Shown piece by piece: positions 37,512 to 47,143 of a DNA stretch of 64,000 nucleotides. Numbering within the stretch: position 1 is the stretch's first letter; each line of letters begins with the position of its first letter. Under the pieces are notes generated by a model. The model worked only from the letters and a program-made list of their open reading frames with translations. It was not told the DNA's origin and did not search any database. Source of the stretch: Flavobacteriaceae bacterium (lineage in GTDB: Bacteria; Bacteroidota; Bacteroidia; Flavobacteriales; Flavobacteriaceae); contig JAGYJA010000007.1 of NCBI GenBank assembly GCA_018402385.1, positions 721,545-785,544 of the forward strand, given 5' to 3'. The position numbers were made by a program, and so were the translations under genes.

Positions 37512-38516
37512 ATGGAAGATACTAGCTCAACAATTGACATTGGAGCATTAAATGAAAAAATAGAAAAAGAAAGTGCTTTTGTTGATATTCTTACCTTAGA
37601 AATGAACAAGGTTATTGTGGGTCAAAAGCATATGGTTGAACGTCTTTTAATTGGATTGTTAGGTCAAGGTCACATCCTTCTTGAAGGAGTTCCCGGTTTG
37701 GCTAAAACTCTTGCGATAAACACTTTATCACAGGCCGTTCATGGAACCTTTAGCAGAATTCAATTTACACCAGATTTACTCCCTGCAGATGTTATTGGAA
37801 CTTTGATATACAATATGAAACTCAACGATTTCAGTATCAAAAAAGGACCCATTTTTGCCAATTTTGTATTAGCAGATGAAATCAACCGTGCCCCTGCCAA
37901 AGTACAATCAGCTCTTCTGGAGGCGATGCAGGAAAAGCAAGTAACCATTGGTGAAGAAACCTACATCCTTGACAAACCTTTTCTGGTAATGGCCACTATG
38001 AACCCTATTGAACAGGAAGGAACCTATCCCTTGCCGGAAGCACAAGTAGATCGATTTATGCTTAAAACGGTTATCAAATATCCTCAGTTAAACGAGGAGC
38101 AACTCATTATTAGACAAAACTTAAAGGAGGGGTTTAGCAAAATAAATCAGGTAGTAACCCTTGAGCAAATCAAACGTGCTCAAGACGCAGCCCGAGAAGT
38201 TTATATGGATGAAAAAATTGAAAAATACATCCTCGATATTATTTTTGCCACCCGAACTCCCGAAAAATACAACTTAGCTGAAATCAAACCACTCATCCAA
38301 TATGGAGCTTCCCCACGCGGAAGCATCAACCTGGCTATTGCATCAAAATGCTATGCATTTATCAAACGCAGAGGATATGTCATTCCGGAAGATGTGCGCG
38401 CTGTAGTTCATGATGTGCTTAGACATAGAATTGGAATCACTTATGAAGCTGAAGCCGAAAACATTACCTCAGAGGACCTCATCAACAAAATTGTCAATCA
38501 AATAGAAGTGCCTTAA
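37512..38516 (+). CDS. MoxR family AAA+ ATPase
   Basis: A 334-residue AAA+ ATPase that heads the Bat operon. Walker A (GVPGLAKT) is at about residues 62-69, Walker B in FVLADEINRAP and sensor 1 in FLVMATMNP. MoxR ATPases act as chaperones for von Willebrand factor A (VWA) proteins, two of which are encoded downstream (41120, 42128). The long gap to the next gene (87 bases) contains a period-7 repeat. It probably starts the transcript, although I see no good promoter match. Confidence 0.92.
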   Translation: MEDTSSTIDIGALNEKIEKESAFVDILTLEMNKVIVGQKHMVERLLIGLLGQGHILLEGVPGLAKTLAINTLSQAVHGTFSRIQFTPDLLPADVIGTLIYNMKLNDFSIKKGPIFANFVLADEINRAPAKVQSALLEAMQEKQVTIGEETYILDKPFLVMATMNPIEQEGTYPLPEAQVDRFMLKTVIKYPQLNEEQLIIRQNLKEGFSKINQVVTLEQIKRAQDAAREVYMDEKIEKYILDIIFATRTPEKYNLAEIKPLIQYGASPRGSINLAIASKCYAFIKRRGYVIPEDVRAVVHDVLRHRIGITYEAEAENITSEDLINKIVNQIEVP

Positions 38517-38543
38517 TTAGTTAATAGTTATTGGTTAATAGTG
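38516..38543 (+). repeat. Degenerate 7-base tandem repeat after moxR
   Basis: Four imperfect copies of a seven-base unit (ATTAGTT, AATAGTT, ATTGGTT, AATAGTG) begin at the last base of the moxR stop codon. Confidence 0.55.
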
Positions 38544-38603
38544 GTTAGTAAATCTGTAAAATTAAAATGATTTGCAGTTTAGAGCCTAAACTTAAATCCC
38601 ATT

Positions 38604-39470
38604 ATGGATACTAAAGAACTTCTAAAAAAAGTCAGGAAAATAGAAATCAAAACCCGAAGGTTGAGTGACAACCTTTTTGGTGGTGAGTATCACAGTGCCT
38701 TTAAGGGTAGAGGGATGACATTTAGTGAAGTGCGGCAGTATCAATTTGGCGATGATGTGAGAAATATTGACTGGAACGTAACTGCCCGTTACAACGAACC
38801 CTTTGTGAAAGTTTTTGAAGAAGAACGAGAGTTGACCTTGATGTTGCTCGTTGATATTAGTGCCTCTGAAATTTTTGGCTCTACTGAACAATTCAAAAAC
38901 GAAATCATTACAGAAATTGCAGCTACCCTTGCTTTTTCAGCATTACAAAACAACGACAAAATAGGTATTGCCCTTTTTACAGACCAAATTGAATTGTACA
39001 TCCCTCCAAAAAAAGGAAAGTCTCACGTGTTGCGCATCATTAGAGAACTTATCGAGTTTCAACCCAAAAGCAAAAAAACCAATATTGAACAAGCGCTTAA
39101 ATTTTTATCCAATGTGATGAAAAAGAAAGCCATTGCTTTTGTGATTTCAGACTTTATTACTGAAGAAAATTATGAAAGTTCCCTAAAAATTGCTGCAAAA
39201 AAACACGATTTAACCGGAATACGCATATATGATCAGCGCGAAGAACAAATACCCAACTTGGGTGTTATTCAAACAGAAGATGAGGAGACAGGCGAAACAA
39301 TTCTTGTAAATACAAACTCAAAAAAAGTGAGGACCTCCTATTCAAAATACTATCTTGAAAAAGTGAGTTTTTTTCAGGAAACCTTTCAAAAAAGTGGGGC
39401 AGGCACAATGAATTGCAGTGTTGAAGAAAGTTATGTGAAAAAATTAATGGGGTATTTTAAGAGAAGATAA
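38604..39470 (+). CDS. DUF58 domain protein of the Bat operon
   Basis: A 288-residue cytosolic protein of the DUF58 family, which folds like a VWA domain. Hallmarks: GGEYHSAFKGRGMTFSEVRQYQFGDDVR-type region (residues 26-53), IDWNVTAR, and MLLVDISAS, a degenerate metal site, near residue 80. It follows moxR and its stop is directly followed by the next gene. It probably links the MoxR ATPase to the membrane VWA proteins. Confidence 0.9.
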   Translation: MDTKELLKKVRKIEIKTRRLSDNLFGGEYHSAFKGRGMTFSEVRQYQFGDDVRNIDWNVTARYNEPFVKVFEEERELTLMLLVDISASEIFGSTEQFKNEIITEIAATLAFSALQNNDKIGIALFTDQIELYIPPKKGKSHVLRIIRELIEFQPKSKKTNIEQALKFLSNVMKKKAIAFVISDFITEENYESSLKIAAKKHDLTGIRIYDQREEQIPNLGVIQTEDEETGETILVNTNSKKVRTSYSKYYLEKVSFFQETFQKSGAGTMNCSVEESYVKKLMGYFKRR

Positions 39471-41123
39471 ATGATCGCTAAAAAAAATAAAAAGATTGTT
39501 GCAAGTGCCATATTAATGAAATTTGGCAAACAACTCCTTTTTATCCTTATTTTTCTGATAAGCTTTTCCGGCACCTCCCAAGTTAAAGCCACACTAGATA
39601 CAACTAACATTAAGATTGGTGAAGAGATTATGTATCACATCGAGGTGCTTGCTGACTCCACATCAGTAGTCATTTTCCCTGAGGGGCAGAGTTTTTTACC
39701 CCTTGAAGTCATTGAGTTTTATCCAACAGACACTTCATACGAAAATCAAAAAACCAAACTCATCAAAAAATATGGTCTCACTCAATTTGATTCCGGCAAA
39801 TTTGTGATTCCAAGTCAACTTTTGCGCATCAATGAACAGGCATTTTATACAGACTCTTTACTGGTAGAAGTAGCTGATGTTGAAGTTGACACATTAAAAC
39901 AAAAAATGTTTGACATCAAGCCCGCAATAGAAGTGCCTCCGGTTAAAACAGACTGGTTAAAATATTTGCTTTGGGGATTTCTTATTCTAGCAATCTTGGC
40001 ACTTTTGATTTATCTTATTCTGCGGCAAAAGAAAAAAATTGAAGAGGCTAAAAGGCAATTACCGCCTTTTGAAGAAGCCCTTGTTGCATTAAAAACATTA
40101 GACACATCTGAATATTTAAAAGAAAACAGAGTGAAAGATTATTACTCCTCACTCACAGAAATTGTCAAACGTTATCTCGACCGCGAGGTAGATGAAGCAG
40201 CATTGGAAAGCACCACCGATGAATTGATACTCAAGCTGGAACTTCATAAGGATTCCGGGCATTTGGATTTTGACAGGGCAACCATAAACAGGCTAAGAGA
40301 AATATTGAAAAGAGCCGATTTAATCAAATTTGCTAAAATGCAAATGGAATCCGGACAAGCGCAACTGGATAGAGCAGATATCGAAGAAATCATCAAAGAA
40401 ACACACGAATCTATACCAGAGCCCACCGAAGAAGAAAAATTAAAAGATGCTTTGTATCAAGAAGAACTGTTAAAGAAAAAACAAAAACAAAAACGCTTTT
40501 ACATAGCCGGTGGTATTGCTTCTGTATTAATTATTGGACTTGCTTTATTGTCTTTAATTTTTGGATTTGATAATGTAAAAGATAAAATTTTTGGGAATTA
40601 TACCAGATCTCTTGTGGAGCAAACCTGGATAAAAAGTGAATATGGAAGTCCGGCAGTCATACTGGAGACTCCCGAGGTTTTAGTAAGAAAATCAACTCAA
40701 GACGAATTTGTAATCACTAAAAACCTTGATGATATTTTTACTTTCGGAGACATACAAAAGAAAATTTACATCTATGTGGGATCAGCAAAAGCAAAAGATT
40801 CAACAGCTCAAAATTTAGAACTATTACTGGAAGAAAAAATGATTTTACTTGAAGAAGCCGGCGCGACTAATCTAATGGTGATGGATGAACCCTTTACAAC
40901 TGAAAAAGGAGTTACAGGTATAAAAGCCGCAGGTGAGTTTAATGTCAGTTTAGGTGACAACAAATATAAAAAAGCAAAAAGTGAATATGAATTGGTCATT
41001 TTTTCTCAGGGTGGATTCACACAAGAAATATTGATAGTTTCAGAAAAAGAAGATATTTATGCCCAACAAATAAAGGAACGAGTATTAAATTCGGTTGAAA
41101 TAGAAGTAATAAAACAACGATGA
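39471..41123 (+). CDS. BatD-like membrane protein
   Basis: A 550-residue protein (or 535 if translation starts at 39516, where a canonical signal peptide MKFGKQLLFILIF begins). The N-terminal exported half contains an IgG-like BatD-type region (DTTNIKIGEEIMYHIEV). A membrane segment is at about residues 162-184 (LLWGFLILAILALLIYLIL), followed by a charged cytosolic segment with KRYLDREVDEAALESTTDEL and a second membrane segment near 345-365. The 3' end overlaps the batA start (ATGA). It is an additional BatD relative beside the one at 44063. Confidence 0.78.
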   Translation: MIAKKNKKIVASAILMKFGKQLLFILIFLISFSGTSQVKATLDTTNIKIGEEIMYHIEVLADSTSVVIFPEGQSFLPLEVIEFYPTDTSYENQKTKLIKKYGLTQFDSGKFVIPSQLLRINEQAFYTDSLLVEVADVEVDTLKQKMFDIKPAIEVPPVKTDWLKYLLWGFLILAILALLIYLILRQKKKIEEAKRQLPPFEEALVALKTLDTSEYLKENRVKDYYSSLTEIVKRYLDREVDEAALESTTDELILKLELHKDSGHLDFDRATINRLREILKRADLIKFAKMQMESGQAQLDRADIEEIIKETHESIPEPTEEEKLKDALYQEELLKKKQKQKRFYIAGGIASVLIIGLALLSLIFGFDNVKDKIFGNYTRSLVEQTWIKSEYGSPAVILETPEVLVRKSTQDEFVITKNLDDIFTFGDIQKKIYIYVGSAKAKDSTAQNLELLLEEKMILLEEAGATNLMVMDEPFTTEKGVTGIKAAGEFNVSLGDNKYKKAKSEYELVIFSQGGFTQEILIVSEKEDIYAQQIKERVLNSVEIEVIKQR

Positions 41124-42127
41124 GCACCTTACAATTTGAATTTGTAAATCCTGAGTTTTTCTGGCTGTTTTTAGCACTGCCGGTAGCAATCGCTTGGTTT
41201 TTATGGAAGCGCAAAGAGTTGACTGCTTCAGTAAAATTATCCTCTTTAAAGGGATTTAAAACCTCATCAAATTGGTTGTCAAAATTTCGGCCTCTGCTTT
41301 TTGTGTTTCGTCTCATTGCCTTATCGCTATTCATCATTGCTATGGCAAGACCACGCTATGTTGACACTACCACAAGAATAAAAACAACTGAAGGTATTGA
41401 TATTGTAATGGCAATGGATGTTTCCGGAAGTATGCTGGCTCGTGATCTAAAACCTAATAGACTGGAAGCTCTTAAAAAAGTAGCTTCAAACTTTGTAATG
41501 GATCGTCCCAATGACCGTATTGGGGTTGTCATTTATGCAGGTGAAAGCTACACGCAAGTACCCCTCACAACTGATAAAACTGTTGTGGTCAATGCCATCA
41601 ACAGCATCTCTTATGGAAACACCATAGAAGATGGAACAGCCATTGGAGAGGGCCTCGCAACCGCTGTAAACCGTCTTAAAGACAGTTCCTCAGACAGCAA
41701 AGTGGTCATCTTGCTTACAGATGGTGTTAATAATACCGGCTATATAGACCCAATGATAGCCACAGAACTTGCGCTTGCTTTTAATATCAAAGTATATGGA
41801 ATAGGATTAGGCACCACCGGAAATGCAATGGCCCCGGTTGCTATTAACCCAAATGGCAGCTTCAGATATGCAAATATCCCGGTTGTGATTGATGAAGATT
41901 TATTAAAAGAAATATCAAAAGCCACTGGCGGAAAGTATTTCAGGGCAGTAAGCACCTCAAAACTTGAAGAAGTATATGAAGAAATAAACAAGTTGGAAAA
42001 AACTGAAATTGAAGAGTTTCAATACACCAGTTTTGAAGAACTCTTCCGGATTTTTGTTCTATGGGGAGGCGCCTTTTTACTAATTGAACTCCTATTAAGA
42101 TTTACATTATTTAGAAGCTTTGTATAA
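41120..42127 (+). CDS. batA: VWA domain membrane protein BatA
   Basis: A 335-residue protein with two N-terminal membrane segments (about residues 10-25 and 57-77), a VWA domain and a C-terminal membrane helix (about 310-330). The metal-ion site is complete: DVSGSM, a Thr in NTIEDGTAIGEG and LLTDGVNN. VWA proteins bind partners in a metal-dependent way. Overlap with the preceding gene is four bases (ATGA) and the next gene follows without a gap. Confidence 0.9.
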   Translation: MSTLQFEFVNPEFFWLFLALPVAIAWFLWKRKELTASVKLSSLKGFKTSSNWLSKFRPLLFVFRLIALSLFIIAMARPRYVDTTTRIKTTEGIDIVMAMDVSGSMLARDLKPNRLEALKKVASNFVMDRPNDRIGVVIYAGESYTQVPLTTDKTVVVNAINSISYGNTIEDGTAIGEGLATAVNRLKDSSSDSKVVILLTDGVNNTGYIDPMIATELALAFNIKVYGIGLGTTGNAMAPVAINPNGSFRYANIPVVIDEDLLKEISKATGGKYFRAVSTSKLEEVYEEINKLEKTEIEEFQYTSFEELFRIFVLWGGAFLLIELLLRFTLFRSFV

Positions 42128-43165
42128 ATGTATCAACTAGAAGACACAACATATTTCATATTATTGGCAGCAATACCGCTGCTAATTCTCGTGTTTCTAT
42201 TATTAATGCTTTGGAAAAACCGTTCCCAAAAAAACTTTGCTCATAAAGAAGCACTTAAAAGATTAAGCCCCTCTAAATCCGGGTTTAAAAGCATTTTAAA
42301 ACTTAGCATAGTCTGCTTGGCACTATTTTTATTAGTCATCGCTTTAGTCAATCCAAGAATTGGCACTAAAACCGAAGAAATCAAACGAGAAGGAGTCGAT
42401 GTGGTTTTTGCAATTGATGTTTCCAAAAGTATGCTCGCTGAAGACATTGCACCAAACAGGCTTGAAAAATCAAAACAAATTGTCAACCAGTTGCTCAACA
42501 AACTTGGCGGTGACCGGGTGGGAATTATTGGCTATGCAGGAAGTGCCTTTCCGCAACTTCCCATAACAACAGATTACAATGCTGCAAGAATGTTTTTAAG
42601 TGCAATGAATACCGAAATGGTTTCGTCACAAGGCACAGCCATCGCAGAAGCAATTGAACTATCAAAAACTTATTTTGACCCGGAAAACCCCACCAGCAAA
42701 GTGTTAGTAATTATATCAGACGGGGAAGATCATCAGGGAAACACAATGACCATTTCTACTGAGGCTTCAAATCAAAATATAAAAATAATTTCAATTGCGG
42801 TTGGTAATACATCAGGCGGTCCCATACCCATAAAAAGAAATGGTATTCTTCAGGAATATATGAGAGACAGCAATGGAGACCGTGTAATCACCAGAATGGA
42901 AGAAGATGTTCTCAGAGAGGTCGCTACAAAAACAGATGGCTTATTTCTCTATGGCGAAATCACTTCTGAAGTAGTTGAGGAAGTTTCAAAATTCTTAAAC
43001 ACTTTAGATAAAGAAGCTTTTGACTCAGTTCAATTTTCTGAATTTAAAAATCATTTTCAGTGGTTTTTGGGTGCAGCGCTTCTGTTGTTATTTATTGATA
43101 TATTCCTTTTAGAGAGAAAGACTTTCTGGCTTGAGAAACTGAACCTGTTTAATGAAAAGAAATGA
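42128..43165 (+). CDS. batB: VWA domain membrane protein BatB
   Basis: A 345-residue paralogue of BatA with the same layout: two N-terminal membrane helices (about 9-27 and 57-74), VWA domain (DVSKSM, SQGTAIAEA, VIISDGEDHQGN) and a C-terminal helix near 310-328. Gene order and overlaps (adjacent to batA, ATGA overlap with the TPR gene) match the Bacteroidota aerotolerance operon. Confidence 0.9.
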   Translation: MYQLEDTTYFILLAAIPLLILVFLLLMLWKNRSQKNFAHKEALKRLSPSKSGFKSILKLSIVCLALFLLVIALVNPRIGTKTEEIKREGVDVVFAIDVSKSMLAEDIAPNRLEKSKQIVNQLLNKLGGDRVGIIGYAGSAFPQLPITTDYNAARMFLSAMNTEMVSSQGTAIAEAIELSKTYFDPENPTSKVLVIISDGEDHQGNTMTISTEASNQNIKIISIAVGNTSGGPIPIKRNGILQEYMRDSNGDRVITRMEEDVLREVATKTDGLFLYGEITSEVVEEVSKFLNTLDKEAFDSVQFSEFKNHFQWFLGAALLLLFIDIFLLERKTFWLEKLNLFNEKK

Positions 43166-43968
43166 TGAAAAAGAAATTCCTTTTTATAGCACTTTTGATT
43201 TTCTCTTTTGCTTTTTCGCAAACAAAGGAGCAAATTGATCTTGCTAAAGAAAATCAGGAACTACTATCAAAAGCGCAAAATGATATCAAAGAAGGTGATT
43301 TAGCTTCCGCGGAAGCCAAATACAGAAAAGTAATTGGCAAAGACCCAAAAAATACCGAAGCAAAATACAACTTAGGGAACCTTTATTACAGAATGGGCAA
43401 AAGTAATGAAGCTCAAAAACGCTATATTCAAGCCATTGAAACCGCCCGGTCAAAATCTGAAAAACACAAGATTTACCACAATCTGGGAAATGTGTTTATG
43501 AATGAAAAACAATATCGCCCGGCAGTTGAGGCTTATAAAAATGCCTTGCGAAACAACCCAACAGATGATGAGACCAGATATAACCTTGCCTTAGCAAAAA
43601 AAATGCTTGAAGAGCAAGGTGACGACGGAGGGGGTGGTGATGACCAAAATGAAGAAAACCAAGACGAAAAGCAAGAAGGAGAAAACGAGGAAGAGCAAGA
43701 CCAAGGAAACGATGGCGAGGACAATGAAGACAAAGGTGATGAAGGAGAAGACGAACAAAACAGTCCAGAAAAAGAGGAGGATGGTGAGCCCAAAGAACCT
43801 CAAGATGGAGAAGAAGAAGGAAACCCACAACCCAGAGAAGGAAAACTTTCTCCACAACAGATTCAAAGTCTGCTAGAGGCTATGAATAACGAGGAGAAAA
43901 AAGTGCAAGATAAAATCAATGCTGAAAAGCAAAAAGGAGCCAAAGTAAAGCCCGAAAAAGACTGGTAA
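43162..43968 (+). CDS. batC: BatC: TPR protein with acidic tail
   Basis: A 268-residue exported protein with a signal peptide (ends FAFSQ, about residue 20). Residues about 30-150 form three tetratricopeptide repeats (AEAKYRKVIGKDP, EAKYNLGNLYYRMG, AVEAYKNALRNNP). About 155-230 is an extremely acidic, low-complexity stretch of Glu, Asp, Gly, Asn and Gln. The tail has LSPQQIQSLLEAMNNEEKKVQ, likely a short helix. TPRs probably dock other Bat proteins. The acidic stretch explains several Ser-rich open frames on the opposite strand. Confidence 0.88.
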   Translation: MMKKKFLFIALLIFSFAFSQTKEQIDLAKENQELLSKAQNDIKEGDLASAEAKYRKVIGKDPKNTEAKYNLGNLYYRMGKSNEAQKRYIQAIETARSKSEKHKIYHNLGNVFMNEKQYRPAVEAYKNALRNNPTDDETRYNLALAKKMLEEQGDDGGGGDDQNEENQDEKQEGENEEEQDQGNDGEDNEDKGDEGEDEQNSPEKEEDGEPKEPQDGEEEGNPQPREGKLSPQQIQSLLEAMNNEEKKVQDKINAEKQKGAKVKPEKDW

Positions 43969-44062
43969 TAAACTTTTTATGAATATTTTTAATTTTTTTA
44001 AGTAAAAATTAATATGATGCTAACAATTTGAGTTTTACATTCGCAATTGCTCTCAATACACA

Positions 44063-45832
44063 ATGAAAACAAAATTAATATTTACATCGTTGCTCTTCCT
44101 ACTTGCAAGCCACTTGTTTGCCCAGGTATCCTTTGTAGCAAAAGTAAGTAAAGAAAAACTGGGCGTTAATGAGCGTTTGCGTGTAGATTTTGAGATGAAT
44201 CAAGATGGTGACAATTTTCAACCACCAGAATTTAATGGTTTCAGAGTAGTTGCAGGTCCCAATCAATCTGTGAGCAATATGTGGATTAACGGTAAGCGCA
44301 CCTATTCTAAAACTTTCAGCTACTTTTTATCTCCCACAGCCAGAGGTACTTTTACCATTGGGCAAGCCTCCATTGAAATTGATAACGAAATCTATAAAAC
44401 GGTTCCCATTGATGTAGAAGTTGTTGCCGCAGTGGACATCCCAAAAGACGGAGACAATACAGACATCGCTTCCCAAGGCGACCTTCATCTGGTTGCTGAA
44501 ATTTCAAAAGCAAGCCCTTATTTAAACGAGGCAATCACTGTTGTTTATAAACTCTATTTTTCACCTGAAACATCGATTAGTGGTTACCGAGTGATTGACA
44601 ACCCCTCCTTCGCAGATTTCTGGAGTCAAAATATCGATAACAACCAAATAAAAGTGCAAGAAGGCACTTATCAAGGAAAGCCCTATTTATATACTGTTTT
44701 GAGAAATACCTTATTATATCCTCAAAAAACCGGAAAAATTCAAATTGAACCTCTATCTCTAGATGTACAATTGCAAGTGAGAACAAACAGAAGAGATATT
44801 TTTGGGCGCCCTTTTATGACCCGAACTAACAGAACACTTTCTTCACTCAATAGAACTGTTGATGTCAAACCGTTGCCATTGGAAGGTCAGCCGGCTAATT
44901 TTTCAGGCGCTGTGGGTACTTTTAATTTAGATGTAAAAACCAATAAAACAAAGCTTGATGCCAGAGAATCTTTAGAATTATCTGTTGAAATTTCCGGTAA
45001 CGGAAACTTAAAACTTTTTAGACCCCCTTCAATTACTTCACCAACTACTTTTGAAGTCTATGAGCCTGAATTCAAAGATCGAGTCACCACAACAGAATCT
45101 GGCATGAGAGGTTCCATTTCTGAAAACTATACATTAGTACCTCAGTTTCAAGGAGATTATACCATTGACCCGGTTATTTTTAGCTATTTTGACCCAAAAT
45201 CTGGCACTTATAAAACCATTACCTCTGGTGAACTATTAATTGAGGTGGAACAAGGTCCTGTTGCAAGCACCCCTGCTACCGGTTCTCAATCAACATACCG
45301 ACAACCTGTTGTAATGGCAAATGAGCAATTTAAATACATTAAATTAGACTCAAACCTTGAAGCAATTGACAGACCCCGCTTTTTTAATTCAGTTGCGTTT
45401 TGGTCACTCTTTACAGGGCCAGTATTGCTTATCCCCTTATTTATTTTTATTGGAAGAAAACAGAAACACCTTCAGGGAGATATCGCTGGTCAACGTCTCA
45501 AAAAAGCAAATAGACTGGCTAAAAAATATCTTTCTGAAGCTAAGAAAAACAGAGGAAGTCAAACTCATTTCTATGAGTCTCTTGAACGTGCATTGCATAA
45601 TTACCTGAAGGCAAAACTATCTATTGAAACCTCAGATTTCTCAAAAGAACGCATTGAAGGAATTTTACTGGACAGAAGCGTATCGCCTCAGGCAAGTTCA
45701 GAATTTATCAACATCTTGAAAAGTTGTGAATATGCCCGATACACCCCCACCACAGAGGGTGCAATACAACTTGATTATGATAATGCCGTTGAGGTTATTT
45801 CAACCATTGACAAACAAATTACAAAGGCATGA
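44063..45832 (+). CDS. batD: BatD family protein
   Basis: A 589-residue exported protein with a cleavable signal peptide (ends LFAQ, about residue 21). Residues about 25-420 consist of tandem IgG-like domains (VNERLRVDFEMNQDGDNFQPP, SKASPYLNEAITVVYKLYFS, LDARESLELSVEISGNGNL), followed by a membrane helix near 447-465 and a cytosolic tail of about 120 residues. It is the canonical BatD of the aerotolerance operon. The 94-base gap upstream could contain its own promoter; the 3' end overlaps the BatE gene by four bases. Confidence 0.9.
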   Translation: MKTKLIFTSLLFLLASHLFAQVSFVAKVSKEKLGVNERLRVDFEMNQDGDNFQPPEFNGFRVVAGPNQSVSNMWINGKRTYSKTFSYFLSPTARGTFTIGQASIEIDNEIYKTVPIDVEVVAAVDIPKDGDNTDIASQGDLHLVAEISKASPYLNEAITVVYKLYFSPETSISGYRVIDNPSFADFWSQNIDNNQIKVQEGTYQGKPYLYTVLRNTLLYPQKTGKIQIEPLSLDVQLQVRTNRRDIFGRPFMTRTNRTLSSLNRTVDVKPLPLEGQPANFSGAVGTFNLDVKTNKTKLDARESLELSVEISGNGNLKLFRPPSITSPTTFEVYEPEFKDRVTTTESGMRGSISENYTLVPQFQGDYTIDPVIFSYFDPKSGTYKTITSGELLIEVEQGPVASTPATGSQSTYRQPVVMANEQFKYIKLDSNLEAIDRPRFFNSVAFWSLFTGPVLLIPLFIFIGRKQKHLQGDIAGQRLKKANRLAKKYLSEAKKNRGSQTHFYESLERALHNYLKAKLSIETSDFSKERIEGILLDRSVSPQASSEFINILKSCEYARYTPTTEGAIQLDYDNAVEVISTIDKQITKA

Positions 45833-46578
45833 AAAAGATAATTTGTTTACTTTTTATTACAATGAGTTTCTTTGCCTTTTCGCAAAACGAATTAAAGTTT
45901 GATCAGGGAAAAGAGCATTACAATGAAGCCAATTATGAAGCAGCTATAACCTCATGGGAATCCATATTGGAATCTGGTGAACATTCTGCAGCTTTGTATT
46001 TCAATTTAGGAAATGCATATTACCGCATTGACCAAATTGCACCCAGTATTTATTATTATGAAAAAGCCTTAAAGCTTGCACCCGGTGATCCCGAAATAAA
46101 AAACAATCTGGCTTTTGCTCAAAACCAAACTATAGACATCATTGAGCCATTACCTAAAAACCTTTTTAGCACATGGATTGAGAGAACAACCCAGCTTTTT
46201 TCTTTTGATTATTGGGCAAAAACTGCTATCATCTTTTCTATTGGGTTTGTATTCTTATTTTTAGGCTACTATTTTTCAGTAGTTGCAATGAAGAAGCGTC
46301 TTTTCTTTATAGGTTCATTTCTTTCTTTATTCATCTCTTTGGGGTGTGTCTTTTTTGCCTTTTCTAATTATGCTCAAGTTAATAATAACAAAACAGCCAT
46401 ACTATTTGCGTCTAGCTCACAGGTGAGAAGTGAGCCGTTGGAGCGTGCAGAGCTTTCATTTGTCATCCACGAAGGCACCAAAGTAAAAATCATTTCTGAA
46501 GAAGCTGATTGGGTTCGTATTAAACTGGCAGATGGCAAAGATGGATGGATGCAAAAAGGAGACTTAAAAGAATTGTAG
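45829..46578 (+). CDS. batE: BatE: TPR and SH3 domain protein
   Basis: A 249-residue protein with a signal peptide (ends FAFSQ), two TPR units (about residues 25-95: AALYFNLGNAYYRI, SIYYYEKALKLAPGDPEIKNNLA), two membrane helices (about 130-155 and 160-185) and a C-terminal bacterial SH3 domain (SQVRSEPLERAEL, VRIKLADGKDGWMQKGDL). Last gene of the Bat operon, with an ATGA overlap to batD. Confidence 0.88.
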   Translation: MKKIICLLFITMSFFAFSQNELKFDQGKEHYNEANYEAAITSWESILESGEHSAALYFNLGNAYYRIDQIAPSIYYYEKALKLAPGDPEIKNNLAFAQNQTIDIIEPLPKNLFSTWIERTTQLFSFDYWAKTAIIFSIGFVFLFLGYYFSVVAMKKRLFFIGSFLSLFISLGCVFFAFSNYAQVNNNKTAILFASSSQVRSEPLERAELSFVIHEGTKVKIISEEADWVRIKLADGKDGWMQKGDLKEL

Positions 46579-46653
46579 TCATTTAGAATTATTATTATTT
46601 TAACAATAAGATTTCTTTTCTTGTTTATTTTTACAAGCAAATAACTAAACGAA

Positions 46654-46953
46654 ATGCGTCAACTAATTAGCCTATTTCTAATTTTACTTTTTAGTGCTTT
46701 TATAGCAACGCCTACTTTTGTTGTTTTATCAGGAAGTACAATAGACATTTCTTATTTACATTCATCTTCAGAGGAGGAGAAAACTCATAATGAGCGTTTT
46801 TTTGAAGAGAGTGAAAATAAAAAACTTAATAATTTCTACACTTTTGATTCTTCTTTACTAGATTCATACAAAAAACGCATTTTAGACACTCAAAATTCAC
46901 TTTGGAATCCTATCTATTTTGATATCCAAATTCCGCCTCCTGAGTATTCTTAA
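46654..46953 (+). CDS. Small exported or membrane-anchored protein, paralogue of 48845-49144
   Basis: A 99-residue protein I do not recognise. Residues 3-23 are a hydrophobic N-terminal segment ending TPTFV. An acidic stretch (SSSEEEKTHNE, about 38-48) follows, then a variable middle and a C-terminal W-N-x-x-Y-F motif ending in PPPE. It aligns without gaps to the protein at 48845-49144, also 99 residues, with about a third of positions identical by hand count. It lies 75 bases after the Bat operon and starts the carbonic anhydrase/SulP region. Whether the N-terminus is cleaved is unclear. Confidence 0.7.
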   Translation: MRQLISLFLILLFSAFIATPTFVVLSGSTIDISYLHSSSEEEKTHNERFFEESENKKLNNFYTFDSSLLDSYKKRILDTQNSLWNPIYFDIQIPPPEYS

Positions 46954-47081
46954 TTCCATTTAATCTTTATTTTCTTTGAGATTAGTTTTTCACTGACTTG
47001 CATTGGTTGATGAACTCATTAATAGCAAGCGTTAAAATTAAACTCAAATATTTTATCACAAATTTTTCAATTTCTAAGCAA

Positions 47082-47107
47082 CTGTTTCAAAACAAAGTAT
47101 GAAACAG
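47082..47107. promoter_or_regulatory. Inverted repeat upstream of the DUF2490 gene, possible operator
   Basis: CTGTTTCA and TGAAACAG are perfectly inverted around a ten-base spacer, 37 bases before the DUF2490 start. No T run follows, so it looks more like a protein-binding site than a terminator. The rest of the gap 46954-47143 shows nothing else. Confidence 0.35.
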
Positions 47108-47143
47108 GTTGATGAAGTGTTGAATTAATTTAATTCATATAAA

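Noticed and set aside
43496..43876. Several overlapping Ser-, Phe- or Lys-rich open frames on both strands
   Set aside because: They are shadows of the acidic low-complexity stretch of BatC (GAA/GAC/GAG codons), without start signals or family similarity.
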